The position numbers and the translations under genes are program-made. Below are positions 16,026 through 26,368 of a DNA stretch of 45,392 nucleotides, one piece after another (position 1 is the first letter of the stretch; each line of letters starts with the position of its first letter). The notes beneath the pieces are model-generated. The model was given only the letters and a program-made list of their open reading frames with translations, did not search any database and was not told where the DNA came from. This DNA comes from Marivivens sp. (GTDB lineage Bacteria; Pseudomonadota; Alphaproteobacteria; Rhodobacterales; Rhodobacteraceae): contig JAURFB010000011.1 in NCBI GenBank assembly GCA_030827165.1, forward strand, positions 1-45,392, written 5' to 3'.

Positions 16026-17191
16026 TCAGCGGCCTCGGGCCCAAGCTGCGGCAAACCTTCGCTGGGAGCAAGCTCTTCGAAATCGAAGTTGTCGAGCTTG
16101 GCCGCCCGTTTGCCCGCGCGTTCTGCGGCGGTCGTGATCCCCTCAAGATCGGCCCGCGCCTGCCCGAAATGGGTGTTGAGCTTGTCGACCCGCTCGGCCA
16201 CCAGTTCCACATCACGGTGAAGAAGGCGCAGCGTGGCACGGATCGCGCCGGCCTGCTCGCGCATCCGCGCGTCTTTGAGAATGGCCCGCATGGTGTTGAG
16301 CGTCGCCATGCAGGTGGTGGGTGAAACGATCCAGACCCGCGCCGCGAACCCGTCGCGCACGATCTCGGGGAAATTGGCGTGCAGCTCTGCATAGACGGCC
16401 TCGGAGGGCAGGAACATCAGCGCCCCGTCCGCCGTTTCGCCGTCGATGATGTAGCGATCAGAGATCGCCTTGATGTGGGCCTTCACGGCCGTCCGCAGCT
16501 CGCGCGCGGCGGCAGCCAGATCGCCGTCTGTCTTGGCCGCACGCAGACGCTCGTAGGGCTCTAGCGGGAACTTGCTGTCGATCACGATCGGCCCCGGCGG
16601 GTTGGGCAGGTGGATCAGGCAATCGGCCCGCCGCCCGTTGGAGAGCGTGTGCTGGAAGGAATAGCTGTCGGAAGGAAGCGCCTTTGAGACGATATCGTTG
16701 AGCTGAATCTCGCCAAAGGCACCGCGGGTCTGCTTGTTCGACAGGATATCCTGAAGCGACAAGACATCGCCCGATAGCTTGGTGATATTTTCTTGCGCCT
16801 TGTCGATGGTCTTGAGCCGCTGTTGCAATTCGCCAAGTGACTGGGCCGTGTTGCGGGCCGAGCTTGTCAGGTTCTGATTGAGGCTCTCGGTCACCGCCTG
16901 AAGCCGCTTTTCCATAAGCTGGATCGTTCTGGCCTGCTGCTGGGCCTGCGCTTCGGTCACGGAGGTCAGGCCGCCGAAGAGCTGATGCTGCCCGTCCGAA
17001 AGGCCCTGGACCGTCCGGGACATGCCGCTCATCTGCTGCGCCAGAATTTCGGCCACTTGGGCCGAGCGCCCGGCGCGACGCAAGACCGTCATCAGCAGAA
17101 GGACCAAAAGAACAAGCCCACCCGCACCGATCAGAGCGACGAAAACCAAAGGATCACTGAAGGAATAACTCTGCTCGCCGATCTGGATCAT
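16022..17191 (-). CDS. rmuC: RmuC family DNA recombination protein
   Basis: The 389-residue protein has an N-terminal membrane anchor ([20 protein letters not shown], about residues 14-36), a long coiled coil (about 45-150) and the RmuC nuclease-like domain. The domain shows [38 protein letters not shown] (D and K of a PD-(D/E)XK-type site) and [12 protein letters not shown]. coli RmuC limits inversions at short repeats. The ATG at 17191 overlaps the mutL stop (ATGA); the longer frame to 17260 lies inside mutL and is rejected. Coupling to mutL supports a shared genome-stability role. Confidence 0.92.
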   Translation of the reverse strand: MIQIGEQSYSFSDPLVFVALIGAGGLVLLVLLLMTVLRRAGRSAQVAEILAQQMSGMSRTVQGLSDGQHQLFGGLTSVTEAQAQQQARTIQLMEKRLQAVTESLNQNLTSSARNTAQSLGELQQRLKTIDKAQENITKLSGDVLSLQDILSNKQTRGAFGEIQLNDIVSKALPSDSYSFQHTLSNGRRADCLIHLPNPPGPIVIDSKFPLEPYERLRAAKTDGDLAAAARELRTAVKAHIKAISDRYIIDGETADGALMFLPSEAVYAELHANFPEIVRDGFAARVWIVSPTTCMATLNTMRAILKDARMREQAGAIRATLRLLHRDVELVAERVDKLNTHFGQARADLEGITTAAERAGKRAAKLDNFDFEELAPSEGLPQLGPEAAE

Positions 17192-19011
17192 GTCCGTCCA
17201 AAAAGCCTCTCGATATCCGACAGCTTCAGCTCGACATAAGTCGGCCGTCCGTGGTTGCACTGGCCAGAAAGCGGCGTGGCCTCCATTTCGCGCAGAAGCG
17301 CGTTCATCTCTTCGGCCCGCATCCGCCGACCCGACCGGATCGACCCATGACAGGCAACGCGGCTGAGGATCGCGTCGATCCGCGAGCGGAGGCTGCCGCT
17401 CTCCTCAAGATCGGACAGCTCGTCAAGGATATCGCCCAGCAGGCCTTTGGCATCGACCCCGCCAAGTATTGCCGGCGTCTCGCGCACTGCGATAGCCCCG
17501 CCGCCAAAGGGTTCGATCACGAGACCCAAGTGGGCAAGATCATCGGCCAGTTCGAGAAGCCGTCCGGCGTCGGCTGGCGACAACTCGACGATATCTGGAA
17601 CAAGAAGCACCTGCGACGCGATGCCCGTCTTTGCGTATTGCGCCTTGAGCCGTTCATAGACCAGCCGCTCATGCGCCGCGTGCTGATCGACGATGACGAT
17701 GCCGGTCTCGGTCTGGGCGATGATATAATTTTCATGCACCTGCGCCCGCGCCGCGCCAAGGGGCAGCGCCTCGCTCGTCTCGGCCCCGGTTGGCGCGGGT
17801 TCGAAGCGGGCGGAAGGAACCGTCATTTCGGCAAAGCCGGGTGTCTGGGCCTGATAACTCGCCACGCGCCCAAACTGCGAGGGACGATCCATCTGATAGA
17901 CGCGGGCAGACGCAGGCTCGGGCCGCAGGGCGTCGAGCGTCGCGGCGCCTATCGTGGTCGAGGCGCGGTGGCCTGCACTGGCGAGCGCGTGGCGCAGGCC
18001 AGATACGATCAGGCCCCGCACCAGCGCCGGATCGCGGAAACGCACCTCGGATTTCGCGGGATGCACGTTGACGTCGACAAGCTGTGGATCGCAGGTGACG
18101 AAAAGCGCGGCGGCGGGATGCCGATCGCGGCTCAGCACATCCATATAGGCCGCGCGCAGGGCGCCGATCAAAAGCTTGTCGCGCACGGGACGGCCGTTGA
18201 CGAAAAGAAACTGCGTCACCGCCGAGCCGCGCGAATAGGTGGGCAGGGCGGCATAGCCCGTCAGGCGCACGCCGTCGCGCAGCGCATCGACCGGCACGGC
18301 ATTGTCGGCAAATTCACGGCCCAGAACCTCGGCCAGCCGCGCCTCGGTCGCGCCAAAGAAATCGCCCTGCTCGGCATTGAGGCGGATCACATCGCGCGCC
18401 TCGCCGCCCGACGCATCGCGCAAGAAGAAGCCAACGGTCGGTTCGGCCATTGCAAGGCGGCGGACAACATCGGCCACGGCCTGCGCCTCGGCACGATCCG
18501 TCCGAAGGAACTTGAGCCGCGCGGGGGTGGCGAAGAAGAGGTCTTTGAGTTCGACCACAGTGCCGCCCGAAAGCGCAGCGGGGCGCACGGGTTCAATCCG
18601 GCCGCCCGTTACCGAAATAACGGCGGCCTCTTCGCCATCGGCGCGACTGGTGATCGTCAGCCGTCCGACAGCGCCCAGCGATGGCAGCGCCTCGCCGCGA
18701 AAGCCGAATGAGCGGATATCGAGAAGGTCGGACCCGTCGATTTTGGAGGTCGCGTGGCGAGAAAGCGCAAGGGGCAGATCATCCGGTGCCATGCCGCAGC
18801 CATTGTCTGTCACCCGTATCAGCGTTTTGCCGCCGTCGGCGATCACCACCTCGATCCTGCTCGCCCCTGCGTCAAGTGCGTTTTCGACAAGCTCTTTGAC
18901 CGCAGACGCTGGCCGTTCGACCACTTCGCCAGCCGCAATGCGGTTGACGGCGGCATCGTCCAGCTGCCGGATGATCGGGCGCGGGCGCATCTTGAGGTCG
19001 GTCTGGGCCAT
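17188..19011 (-). CDS. mutL: MutL, DNA mismatch repair protein
   Basis: The 607-residue protein has the GHKL ATPase motifs [20 protein letters not shown] and ENALDA (motif I), DNGCGM (II) and SFGFRGEAL (III). A variable linker spans about 330-420. The C-terminal dimerisation/nicking domain has [12 protein letters not shown], the DQHA(X)2E(X)4E endonuclease motif, together with ACHGSIRSG and CNHGRP. This MutL therefore nicks DNA itself, as expected in bacteria lacking MutH. The start is the ATG at 19011. It lies 57 bases after bamF and overlaps rmuC by 4 bases. Confidence 0.97.
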   Translation of the reverse strand: MAQTDLKMRPRPIIRQLDDAAVNRIAAGEVVERPASAVKELVENALDAGASRIEVVIADGGKTLIRVTDNGCGMAPDDLPLALSRHATSKIDGSDLLDIRSFGFRGEALPSLGAVGRLTITSRADGEEAAVISVTGGRIEPVRPAALSGGTVVELKDLFFATPARLKFLRTDRAEAQAVADVVRRLAMAEPTVGFFLRDASGGEARDVIRLNAEQGDFFGATEARLAEVLGREFADNAVPVDALRDGVRLTGYAALPTYSRGSAVTQFLFVNGRPVRDKLLIGALRAAYMDVLSRDRHPAAALFVTCDPQLVDVNVHPAKSEVRFRDPALVRGLIVSGLRHALASAGHRASTTIGAATLDALRPEPASARVYQMDRPSQFGRVASYQAQTPGFAEMTVPSARFEPAPTGAETSEALPLGAARAQVHENYIIAQTETGIVIVDQHAAHERLVYERLKAQYAKTGIASQVLLVPDIVELSPADAGRLLELADDLAHLGLVIEPFGGGAIAVRETPAILGGVDAKGLLGDILDELSDLEESGSLRSRIDAILSRVACHGSIRSGRRMRAEEMNALLREMEATPLSGQCNHGRPTYVELKLSDIERLFGRT

Positions 19012-19068
19012 ACCACTATCCCTAGCATGGCCGCCGGCGATTCTGCGAGGGATTAAATGGCTGCCGGC

Positions 19069-19578
19069 CTAGTTGGCAGGGGGTGCCGAGGGGGTCTGCA
19101 CACCGGCCGCGCGGAAGCGGAGAAGCTCGGCAAAAGCGTCAAGCGCCTGCTGGGCGTAGACCTTGAAATAAGAGCTTCTGGTGATGAAGCCGAAAAAGCC
19201 GCCATCAGTCGCGCGCTTGAGAAGCGCGGCATCCTCGGAGGCCACAACTGCGCGGATATCGGCCGGCACGCCATAGCGCGAAGCCGCAGCGACCAGCGTG
19301 GCATCGGAGGCAGGGATACCGCCCGCGCTCGCCGCAGCGGGATTGCCGCCAAGCGCCGAAATCGCGTCGCCTTTGGGGTCGGGGTCCGTGATATTCGTGC
19401 CGCCGGGCGTGGGTACGGGCAGGGTCGAATAGCTCTCTGGCATCTCGAGCGGACGCGCAGGCACGATCGAAAATTCGTCAGGGCCCTGGTTGATCGCGTC
19501 CTTGTCGACAGTGTTCGGCGCACGGCTGCAGGCAGCCATTACGACCAGTGCCATCAAAGCGATTTTCGCTCCGTGCAT
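19069..19578 (-). CDS. bamF: BamF-like (DUF3035) outer-membrane assembly lipoprotein
   Basis: The 169-residue lipoprotein has lipobox VVMAAC with C17 as the lipidated residue. Its proline-rich middle (FSIVPARPLEMPESY, then LPVPTPGG) is diagnostic of the DUF3035 family, whose Caulobacter member is BamF, an alphaproteobacterial subunit of the outer-membrane beta-barrel assembly complex. No BamC-like residues are seen, and the C-terminal part is Ala-rich. The ATG at 19578 has GGGGGA upstream; a TTG four codons earlier is rejected. It lies directly downstream of lspA, the peptidase that would process it. Confidence 0.85.
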   Translation of the reverse strand: MHGAKIALMALVVMAACSRAPNTVDKDAINQGPDEFSIVPARPLEMPESYSTLPVPTPGGTNITDPDPKGDAISALGGNPAAASAGGIPASDATLVAAASRYGVPADIRAVVASEDAALLKRATDGGFFGFITRSSYFKVYAQQALDAFAELLRFRAAGVQTPSAPPAN

Positions 19579-19629
19579 ACCATCCCCCAAGGTTGCCTGA
19601 ACCCTGTTTAGCGCGTCACCCCCGCCGCG

Positions 19630-20112
19630 TCACGGGGTCTTGTGCCTTGAGCCGGATTCATCCTTGCCGCCAAAGATGACAAGGAGGATCGCGCCGAGGA
19701 AGATCGCGGCGTCGGCGATGTTGAAGGCGTAAGGATTGTCGATCCCGCAGCAGGACATATTGAGGAAATCGGCCACGGCGCCATAGATCACCCGGTCGAC
19801 CACATTGCCGATTGCCCCGCCCACCAGTAGGCCCGCGCCGACCTGCATCCGATGGCTGCCACCCTCGCGTCGGACCCAGACAAGAACTGCGCCGGTGATT
19901 GCCAGCGCCACTGCAATCAATACCCAACGCATATCTGCGCCCGACAAGAGGCCGAAATTGACGCCGGTGTTCCACGCCATGCGGAAGACGAGGAACGGAG
20001 GCACCACGTCAATCCGCCCGACATTCGCCAGATCGAGCCAGTGGACGACAAGGTATTTCGACAGTTGGTCAGCCAGGAATACCCAAAATCCGGTCCAGAA
20101 GGTCAGGCGCAT
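19630..20112 (-). CDS. lspA: LspA, lipoprotein signal peptidase (signal peptidase II)
   Basis: The 160-residue inner-membrane aspartyl protease has four transmembrane segments. It removes the signal peptide of diacylglyceryl-prolipoproteins. The catalytic aspartates D115 (YGAVADF) and D134 (FNIADAAIFLG) are 19 residues apart as in characterised LspA. NTGVNFGLLSG and GNVVDR are the other family blocks. It follows purH by 16 bases and precedes bamF by 51. Confidence 0.96.
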   Translation of the reverse strand: MRLTFWTGFWVFLADQLSKYLVVHWLDLANVGRIDVVPPFLVFRMAWNTGVNFGLLSGADMRWVLIAVALAITGAVLVWVRREGGSHRMQVGAGLLVGGAIGNVVDRVIYGAVADFLNMSCCGIDNPYAFNIADAAIFLGAILLVIFGGKDESGSRHKTP

Positions 20113-20128
20113 GTGGGTTCCTTTCCTG

Positions 20129-21718
20129 TCAATGGCGGAAGTGGCGCATTCCGGTAAAGACCATCGCGATACCAGCCTCGTCTGCGGCGGCGATTACTTC
20201 GTCGTCGCGCATCGAGCCGCCTGGCTGGATTACGCAGGTCGCCCCGGCAGCGGCAGCTTCGAGAAGGCCGTCGGCGAAGGGGAAGAAGGCATCGGAGGCC
20301 ACGGCCGAGCCTTTCGTCAGCGGCTCGGGCAGGCCCAGCGCCTCGGCCATGCGCTCGGCCTTCCTGGCGGCGATCAGCGCTGAATCGAGGCGGCTCATCT
20401 GGCCCGCGCCGACGCCGACGGTCGCGCCGCCCCTGGCATAGACGATGGCGTTGGATTTGACGTGCTTGGCAACCTTCCAGGCAAAGAGAAGATCGGCCAT
20501 TTGCTCGGCGGTCGGCGCCTTTTTGGTCACGACCTTGAGGCCCGCCAGATCGACATGGCCGTTGTCCTTGTCCTGCACGAGGAGGCCGCCAGAGACCTGA
20601 CGGATTGCCAGGCCAGCCTCCTGCGGGTTGGGCAGGTTGTCGGTGGTCAGAAGGCGGAGGTTCTTCTTGGCGGCAAAGATTTCCTTGGCTTCGTCGCTGG
20701 CGCCGGGGGCGATCACCACCTCGGTAAAGATGCCGGTGATCTCGCGCGCGGTTTCGGCATCAAGCGGCATATTCAGCGCCACGATCCCGCCGAAAGCGCT
20801 GGTGCGGTCACAGTCAAAGGCGGCCTTGTAGGCTTCAAGCTGGGTCTTGCCACGCGCCACGCCGCAGGGATTGGCATGCTTGATGATAGCGCAGGCCGGT
20901 CCGTCTTTGGGATCAAACTCCGACACAAGCTCAAAGGCGGCATCTGTGTCGTTGATGTTGTTGTAGCTCAGCTCCTTGCCCTGATGCTGAACCGCCGTGG
21001 CGACGCCGGGGCGGTTCGATCCATCGGTATAGAAAGAAGCTTTCTGGTGCGGGTTCTCGCCGTAGCTAAGCATCTGGGCGAGAGTGCCCGCAAAGGCGCG
21101 GCGGCGCGGGGCTTCGACGCCGATCGCACCGGCCATCCAAGTGCTGACCGCCGCATCATAGGCCGCGGTGCGGGCATAGGCGATCTGGGCGAGCTTCTTG
21201 CGAAACTTACGGCAGGTCGCGCCGTTGTGCTGATCCATGTCACCGATGAGCCGCTCGTAATCTTCGACATCGGTGACGACCGTCACGAACGCATGGTTCT
21301 TGGCCGCCGCGCGGATCATCGCCGGGCCGCCGATATCAATGTTTTCGACGCAGGTGTCATAATCGGCGCCCGCGGCGACAGTGGCCTCGAACGGGTAGAG
21401 ATTGACCACGAGCAGATCGATCGGCGCGATGCCGTGGTCGGCCATCGCCTGAACGTGGCCCGCATCGTTGCGCAGCGCCAGAAGGCCGCCATGCACCTTG
21501 GGGTGCAATGTCTTGACGCGGCCGTCCATCATCTCGGGGAAGCCCGTAACCTCGGACACATCCTTTACCTTGAGCCCCGCCTCGCGCAGCGCCTTGGCCG
21601 ATCCGCCCGTCGACAAAAGCTCGACCCCCCGCGCGTCGAGCGCCTTTGCCAGATCGATGAGGCCGGTCTTGTCGGACACCGAAAGAAGGGCGCGGCGGAT
21701 GGGAAGCGGTTCGGTCAT
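20129..21718 (-). CDS. purH: PurH, bifunctional AICAR transformylase / IMP cyclohydrolase
   Basis: The 529-residue enzyme catalyses the last two steps of IMP synthesis. The N-terminal MGS-like cyclohydrolase domain spans about 1-200 ([42 protein letters not shown]). The C-terminal transformylase has [13 protein letters not shown] with the catalytic Lys-His pair and ends [18 protein letters not shown]. The length is typical. The ATG at 21718 has a weak GAGG. The gene is embedded in a long minus-strand run, 12 bases after the heparinase-like gene. Confidence 0.97.
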   Translation of the reverse strand: MTEPLPIRRALLSVSDKTGLIDLAKALDARGVELLSTGGSAKALREAGLKVKDVSEVTGFPEMMDGRVKTLHPKVHGGLLALRNDAGHVQAMADHGIAPIDLLVVNLYPFEATVAAGADYDTCVENIDIGGPAMIRAAAKNHAFVTVVTDVEDYERLIGDMDQHNGATCRKFRKKLAQIAYARTAAYDAAVSTWMAGAIGVEAPRRRAFAGTLAQMLSYGENPHQKASFYTDGSNRPGVATAVQHQGKELSYNNINDTDAAFELVSEFDPKDGPACAIIKHANPCGVARGKTQLEAYKAAFDCDRTSAFGGIVALNMPLDAETAREITGIFTEVVIAPGASDEAKEIFAAKKNLRLLTTDNLPNPQEAGLAIRQVSGGLLVQDKDNGHVDLAGLKVVTKKAPTAEQMADLLFAWKVAKHVKSNAIVYARGGATVGVGAGQMSRLDSALIAARKAERMAEALGLPEPLTKGSAVASDAFFPFADGLLEAAAAGATCVIQPGGSMRDDEVIAAADEAGIAMVFTGMRHFRH

Positions 21719-21730
21719 GGGATCCTCGGG

Positions 21731-23530
21731 TCAGTCCTGATCAGCGTCCGCATTGCCATCTTCCACAAGATCCCGAAGGACATTGGGCGTGTCTTGCGCC
21801 TTGGTCAGAGACCAGCGGACGCGGGTCGCATATGACATCGTGCGACCAGATAAAACTATCTGTTGTGTCGCACGTGGCTTGAGGCGCCCGTTTTCGAGGT
21901 AAACCGAAGGTTCAAGCGTCATTTCCGCGGTGCCGTCGTGACGGAACACCCAGATTTCCCCGCTCTTGAGCGTCAGCGAAATCGCCGCGCCACCCAGATC
22001 GACCTGCGGATCGGCCTCGGGGTGCAGATGGAAGCGAAGCGAAAAGGCGATCCCCTGAAGGCCCGCCCGGTCCATCGCCCGGTCGAAGCGCAGCTGGTCG
22101 GCATCCAACAGCGTCGCCAAAAGTTCTTCGCCCGCAAGGCCGCGTCCATCGGAAATCAGATCGAAGATGCGGGCATGTGTCAGCCCGTGGGTGCGGCGGT
22201 AACCGTCGTGGGCGACCTCGAGCCTCGTGCCGTCGTCCAGCTGGCTGAACTCGACGGGAACTTTCGTAGGCGTATCGGCCAAAAGCTCGCCCCGAAGGCC
22301 ATCAAGGCGGCTGGGCGCACCAAGCCGGGAAGAGGAATACCCGTCAAGCGCCAGAACCGAATGGCTTCCGGTTGCCCGCCCTGCGCGCCGCCATTCGGCG
22401 CCAAAGCTGCGGCCCGAGCCGCAATTGACGATCACCGGCCTCCGGCCGGAGGTCAGCTCGAATGCAAGGGTCGAGGCGTGGGCATCATAGCTGGCTTCGC
22501 CCTTGGGCGGGGGCGCGGCGTCTATGATGATGTTCGTGCGCCCCGCCTGAAGGCGCGCATAGCCCATATGCAGCCCCTCTCCCGGCCGCGTCTTGATCCC
22601 TGACGCGGCAAGGGCATGATCGAGCCGTCCTTCAATCCCGCGCCCGCCGCCATGAAACCGCGCGAGCCCACCATCGGTGTGCCGGAGCGAGCGCAGGGTA
22701 GGGGCGATCCGCGAGATCGCTGAGACCAGCGCCTCGGGCGGGTGCCTGTCGGATTCGCTCAGGGCCTGTGCCGCCCATGTGAGCAGCGTGAACACATCGA
22801 GAAGTTCTTCGGGATTGCGGGTCGGGATGCCGCCCTGGGCATCAACCTGCGTCCGGCAATCCTCTTCAAGCGCGGCAATCGCCTGCTCGACGGGCCCCGA
22901 CATCCCTTCGAGCGAAAGGCCAGCATAGATCATGCCGGTCAATGCCTCGAACCGCGACAGGCCGGGCCGGGCCGTTTTCCAGCGGCGCGAGAGAAACAAG
23001 GTCTGGCGGGCGAGCGAAAGAAAGAACCGGTCGGTCGCCTCGCGATCCTTGCCGCGCAGGATCAGAAAGCCGTGGTTGATCCAGCGGATCAGGCGGCGGC
23101 CGGTAAGGTCTGGCGTCCAACCTGGTCCAGTCCCGTTGCCATAAAGATCAATCCACTCAAAGACCCAGGCCTGCGCCCGCGACCGCGCCTTGGCATCGCC
23201 CACCGCTGCGAGATCATCGAGCCAGCTGCATCCCTGAAGTTCGTCGATCACATGAGGCGCCTCGGCGCCGATGCTCCAGATCGATTTTCCGGGCGCCTCG
23301 ATCAGATAGCCGGAGAACAGGAAGTTGCCGGCAATGAGCTGACGACCCTTGGCATAGAGGCCGATCGAGCGCGGTTCGGGCTGAGACACAAAGCCTGTGG
23401 GCAGCTTGGCGCGCGAGGCACGGCGGGCGTGCCATTGATGCATGAGTGCCGTCTGCCGGGCACGCCATGTCTGCGGTCTGGCCAAATCCTGCTGCCTCTG
23501 CTGCGTCTTGCTTGCGTCTTTTGCCGGCAT
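21731..23530 (-). CDS. heparinase II/III-like protein
   Basis: The 599-residue protein has an alpha/alpha-toroid N-terminal half (ISLARQTLFLSRRW-like helices, HGFLILRGKDREAT). The C-terminal heparinase II/III-like beta-sandwich (about 310-560) contains SYDAHASTLAFELTSGRRPVIVNCGSG and TGSHSVLALDG. This fold is used by polysaccharide lyases acting on uronic-acid glycans; the real substrate is unknown and no carbohydrate-utilisation genes are nearby. No signal peptide is evident, which argues for a cytoplasmic or envelope-assembly role. Translation may start at ATG 23530 (weak Shine-Dalgarno) or at Met30. It lies between rsmB (23 bases) and purH (12 bases). Confidence 0.85.
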   Translation of the reverse strand: MPAKDASKTQQRQQDLARPQTWRARQTALMHQWHARRASRAKLPTGFVSQPEPRSIGLYAKGRQLIAGNFLFSGYLIEAPGKSIWSIGAEAPHVIDELQGCSWLDDLAAVGDAKARSRAQAWVFEWIDLYGNGTGPGWTPDLTGRRLIRWINHGFLILRGKDREATDRFFLSLARQTLFLSRRWKTARPGLSRFEALTGMIYAGLSLEGMSGPVEQAIAALEEDCRTQVDAQGGIPTRNPEELLDVFTLLTWAAQALSESDRHPPEALVSAISRIAPTLRSLRHTDGGLARFHGGGRGIEGRLDHALAASGIKTRPGEGLHMGYARLQAGRTNIIIDAAPPPKGEASYDAHASTLAFELTSGRRPVIVNCGSGRSFGAEWRRAGRATGSHSVLALDGYSSSRLGAPSRLDGLRGELLADTPTKVPVEFSQLDDGTRLEVAHDGYRRTHGLTHARIFDLISDGRGLAGEELLATLLDADQLRFDRAMDRAGLQGIAFSLRFHLHPEADPQVDLGGAAISLTLKSGEIWVFRHDGTAEMTLEPSVYLENGRLKPRATQQIVLSGRTMSYATRVRWSLTKAQDTPNVLRDLVEDGNADADQD

Positions 23531-23553
23531 GATAGGGATGCCGGCGGTTCAAG

Positions 23554-24828
23554 TCACGCAGGCTTTCGCAACAGGACCATGTAAAAGCCGTCCATTCCGC
23601 CGAGATCGGGCCAATAGTCGGGTCTGAGGCGAAGGCCGCCTTCAGCCGTGATCCACGAAGGATCGACGCCCTCGATGATCAGCGCGCCAGGATCGGCCTC
23701 AAGGCCCGGATGGCGCGCGAGCGCCTCGTCGGCCTGGACCTCGCCCTCGTCGGGCAAAAGCGAACAGGTGCAGAAAAGAAGCCGTCCGCCGGGCCTGAGA
23801 AGGGTCAGCGCGTGGTCGATCATCTCGGCCTGAAGGTCGATCAGGGCGCCAAATTCGCTGCCATCCTTGGCATAGGGCAGATCGGGATGGCGGCGGATCG
23901 TGCCGGTGGCGGAACAGGGCGCATCGAGAAGGATCGCGTCCCATCCGCCCGTATCAAACTCCAGCGCGTCGCCTGCGACGACATCAGCCTCAAGGCCGGT
24001 GCGTGTCAGGTTTTCCGACACCCGTTCGAGCCGCCGAGCGGAGAGATCAAGCGCCGTGACCTTGGCACCCGCCGCCGCGAGCTGCATCGTCTTGCCCCCC
24101 GGCGCGGCGCAGAGATCGAGGATCTTCTCGCCTTTCTCTGGCGCCAGCACCTTCACCGGCAAGGCCGCCGCTGCGTCCTGAACCCACCAGTCGCCTTCGG
24201 CATAGCCGGGCATGGCCGAGACTTGCGCCGAACCACGAACACGAACGGACCCTGTGGGCAGGACCGTTCCGCCAACGGCACCGGCAACCGCCAATGGATC
24301 GCCTTTCGCCGTCAGATCAAGCGTTGCCCCGGCAAAATGCGCGTCTTCCATTCTTTCCACGGCCGGCTTGCCCCAAGCCTCGATCATCGGCCCCCTGAGC
24401 CAGTCGGGCAGGCGCGGAACCGGCAATCGGTCCCAGGCGCCGGGGCGCTCTTCGGAAATCCGCCGCAAGACCGCGTTGACCAGGCCCTTCATGCCTTGGG
24501 TGTGCGTATCTTGCCCCGCGATGCTGACACAGGCGTTCACCACCCCGTGCGGCGCCTCGCCCGACCAGATCTCGATAGTCCCCATGCGCAGCACGTTGCG
24601 CACCGTCAGCGGCGGGCGCTTTTGCAAGAAGGGTTTGAGCATCCGGTCGGCGCGATCCATGCCGCGCAGGGTTTGCAGCGCAAGGCGCTGGGCGCGGGCA
24701 CGGTCTTCGGGCGCGAGGCGAGCAAGCGTGCCGGAGGCCAGAGCCTCGGACATGAGCAGACCCTCGATCGTCACCTGATCCACAAGGTGATGCGCGGCGC
24801 GGCGGGCGGCTAGTCCGGGTTCGGTCAT
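23554..24828 (-). CDS. rsmB: RsmB-like 16S rRNA (cytosine-C5)-methyltransferase
   Basis: The 424-residue protein has an N-terminal NusB-like RNA-binding helical domain (about 1-130, RRAAHHLVDQVTIEG, MKGLVNAVLRRI) and a C-terminal SAM-dependent methyltransferase. The methyltransferase shows ILDLCAAPGGKTMQLA (motif I), LLDAPCSATGTIRRHP with the motif IV cysteine, and LFCTCSLLPDEGE with the motif VI catalytic cysteine. It methylates C5 of a 16S rRNA cytosine (C967 in E. coli). It is the first gene of the minus-strand run and divergent from the SDHAF4 gene. Confidence 0.94.
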   Translation of the reverse strand: MTEPGLAARRAAHHLVDQVTIEGLLMSEALASGTLARLAPEDRARAQRLALQTLRGMDRADRMLKPFLQKRPPLTVRNVLRMGTIEIWSGEAPHGVVNACVSIAGQDTHTQGMKGLVNAVLRRISEERPGAWDRLPVPRLPDWLRGPMIEAWGKPAVERMEDAHFAGATLDLTAKGDPLAVAGAVGGTVLPTGSVRVRGSAQVSAMPGYAEGDWWVQDAAAALPVKVLAPEKGEKILDLCAAPGGKTMQLAAAGAKVTALDLSARRLERVSENLTRTGLEADVVAGDALEFDTGGWDAILLDAPCSATGTIRRHPDLPYAKDGSEFGALIDLQAEMIDHALTLLRPGGRLLFCTCSLLPDEGEVQADEALARHPGLEADPGALIIEGVDPSWITAEGGLRLRPDYWPDLGGMDGFYMVLLRKPA

Positions 24829-24894
24829 CTGGTCCTCTTGAGCTGTTGGCCCCTGCCCTATAACACCGGATCATCCGGGACAAGGAACGCCAGC

Positions 24895-25071
24895 ATGACC
24901 GACAGTGATCCAAACTTGCCCGCCGCAGCCCAGCGCGCGCTGGCCGAAGCGGCCGAGCGGCGCAAGAAAGCTAAGGAAGCTGAGCGCCCCACCGAGCTTG
25001 GCGGGCGCGATGGCCCCGACCCCGTGCGCTTTGGCGATTGGGAGAAGAAGGGGATCGCGATCGATTTCTGA
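24895..25071 (+). CDS. DUF1674/SDHAF4-like succinate dehydrogenase assembly factor
   Basis: The 58-residue protein has a charged Ala/Lys/Glu helix followed by the hallmark C-terminal motif ELGGRDGPDPVRFGDWEKKG and IAIDF. Mitochondrial SDHAF4 binds flavinylated SdhA before complex assembly, and the bacterial homologues are presumed to do the same. The ATG at 24895 follows AAGGAACG. It is divergent from rsmB and convergent with dapB, four bases between stops. Confidence 0.92.
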   Translation: MTDSDPNLPAAAQRALAEAAERRKKAKEAERPTELGGRDGPDPVRFGDWEKKGIAIDF

Positions 25072-25075
25072 AGGT

Positions 25076-25885
25076 TCAGAGCCCCAGAACGTCGACCATA
25101 TCGTATTCGCCCGGCGCTTTGTTCTGCCCCCAGAGTGCCGCCTTGAGCGCCCCGCGGGCGAATACCGCCCGATCAGTCGCTACATGGCGCAGGATGATCC
25201 GCTCGCCTGCGGCAGCAAAGATCACATCGTGTTCGCCCACAATGTCGCCACCACGAATGGCGGAAAAGCCGATATCGCCGCGCTTGCGGGCGCCGGTGAT
25301 CCCGTCGCGGCCACGGTCGGACACCTCGTCAAGCGACACGCCCCGCCCTTCGGCGGCAGCTTCGCCCAACATCAGAGCCGTCCCCGAAGGCGCATCGACC
25401 TTCCTGTTGTGATGCGCCTCGACGATCTCGATATCGAAATCCTCGTCCAGCGCGGCAGCGACCTTCTTGGTGAGCTGGGTCAGGAGGTTGACGCCGAGCG
25501 ACATATTCCCGGCGCGAATGATCACCGCATGGCGGGCGGCGGCGCTGATGGCGGCAAGGTCGGTCCCGCTGAGGCCGGTGGTGCCGATCACATGAACCGC
25601 CCGCGCCTGAGCCGCCAGGCCGGCGAATTCCACGGTCGCGGCGGGGGCGGTGAAATCGATGACCGCCTGCGCCTTGGCGAAGGCTTCGATCGCATCATCG
25701 GTCACGACGACACCAAGCGGCGCGGCGCCCATCGCCTCGCCCACATCGCGCCCGACCCAAGCATGACCCTTGCGTTCGACCGCGCCGACAAGATGGCACG
25801 CGCCCGACTGGTTGATCGTGCGGATCAGCATTTGCCCCATGCGCCCCGAGGCGCCAGTAACCACGATTCCGGGTGTCTGCGACAT
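25076..25885 (-). CDS. dapB: DapB, 4-hydroxy-tetrahydrodipicolinate reductase
   Basis: The 269-residue enzyme uses NAD(P)H to reduce hydroxy-tetrahydrodipicolinate in lysine and diaminopimelate (peptidoglycan) synthesis. The nucleotide-binding motif is [12 protein letters not shown] at about residue 8, with GTTGLSG and NMSLGVNLL in the middle. [16 protein letters not shown] is the catalytic and substrate-binding block with the H-H and K residues. The ATG at 25885 follows GGAGG. It is divergent from rbfA and convergent with the SDHAF4 gene. Confidence 0.97.
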   Translation of the reverse strand: MSQTPGIVVTGASGRMGQMLIRTINQSGACHLVGAVERKGHAWVGRDVGEAMGAAPLGVVVTDDAIEAFAKAQAVIDFTAPAATVEFAGLAAQARAVHVIGTTGLSGTDLAAISAAARHAVIIRAGNMSLGVNLLTQLTKKVAAALDEDFDIEIVEAHHNRKVDAPSGTALMLGEAAAEGRGVSLDEVSDRGRDGITGARKRGDIGFSAIRGGDIVGEHDVIFAAAGERIILRHVATDRAVFARGALKAALWGQNKAPGEYDMVDVLGL

Positions 25886-25972
25886 GGTCTGCCTCCGCAA
25901 TTTTCTGCTGGTCCCTGCCTGCACTCCAAAGCCTCGCTTGGCAAGAGGGCTGAACCGGCATATGTGCAGCGC

Positions 25973-26368
25973 ATGGCAAAGAACCGGTTTTCCATGGGCT
26001 CAGGCCCCTCTCAACGGCAGCTTCGCGTCGGCGAAGTGCTTCGTCGTGCGCTTTCCGATGTCCTGACACGCGGGGATATCCACGATCCAGATCTGGCGCG
26101 GGTGTCGATCACCGTGGGTGAGGTGCGCTGCTCGCCCGATCTCAAGCAGGCGACAGCTTATGTCTTGCCGCTTGGAGGGCAAGGCAAGGATGAGGTGCTT
26201 GCCGCCCTTCGCCGCAACAAGGCCGAGATCCGCCACCTTGTCACGAAAGGCATAGCGCTCAAGTTCGCGCCCGATTTGCGCTTCGAGATCGACGAGACCT
26301 TCGACAAGATGGACGAAGCCCGCCGCCTGTTTGCCGATGAACACGTTCGGCAGGATCTCGACGACTGA
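25973..26368 (+). CDS. rbfA: RbfA, 30S ribosome-binding factor
   Basis: The 131-residue KH-type protein is needed for 16S rRNA 5'-end maturation and cold growth. Family landmarks are [18 protein letters not shown] at the N-terminus, [17 protein letters not shown], and [17 protein letters not shown] near the end. The ATG at 25973 ([11 protein letters not shown]) is chosen because the open frame further upstream is only the antisense of dapB. Its stop overlaps the next ATG (TGATG). Confidence 0.95.
   Translation: MAKNRFSMGSGPSQRQLRVGEVLRRALSDVLTRGDIHDPDLARVSITVGEVRCSPDLKQATAYVLPLGGQGKDEVLAALRRNKAEIRHLVTKGIALKFAPDLRFEIDETFDKMDEARRLFADEHVRQDLDD

Noticed and set aside
17251-18711. 486-codon frame opposite mutL
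   Set aside because: Antisense shadow of mutL; Arg/Gly/His-rich translation without domains.
20462-21835. 457-codon plus-strand frame opposite purH
   Set aside because: It is antisense to well-conserved purH motifs, with no ribosome site and no family resemblance.
24905-25972. Long N-terminal extension that would fuse the rbfA frame to upstream sequence
   Set aside because: The extension is out of frame within the SDHAF4 gene and antisense to dapB. RbfA homology begins just after the ATG at 25973.
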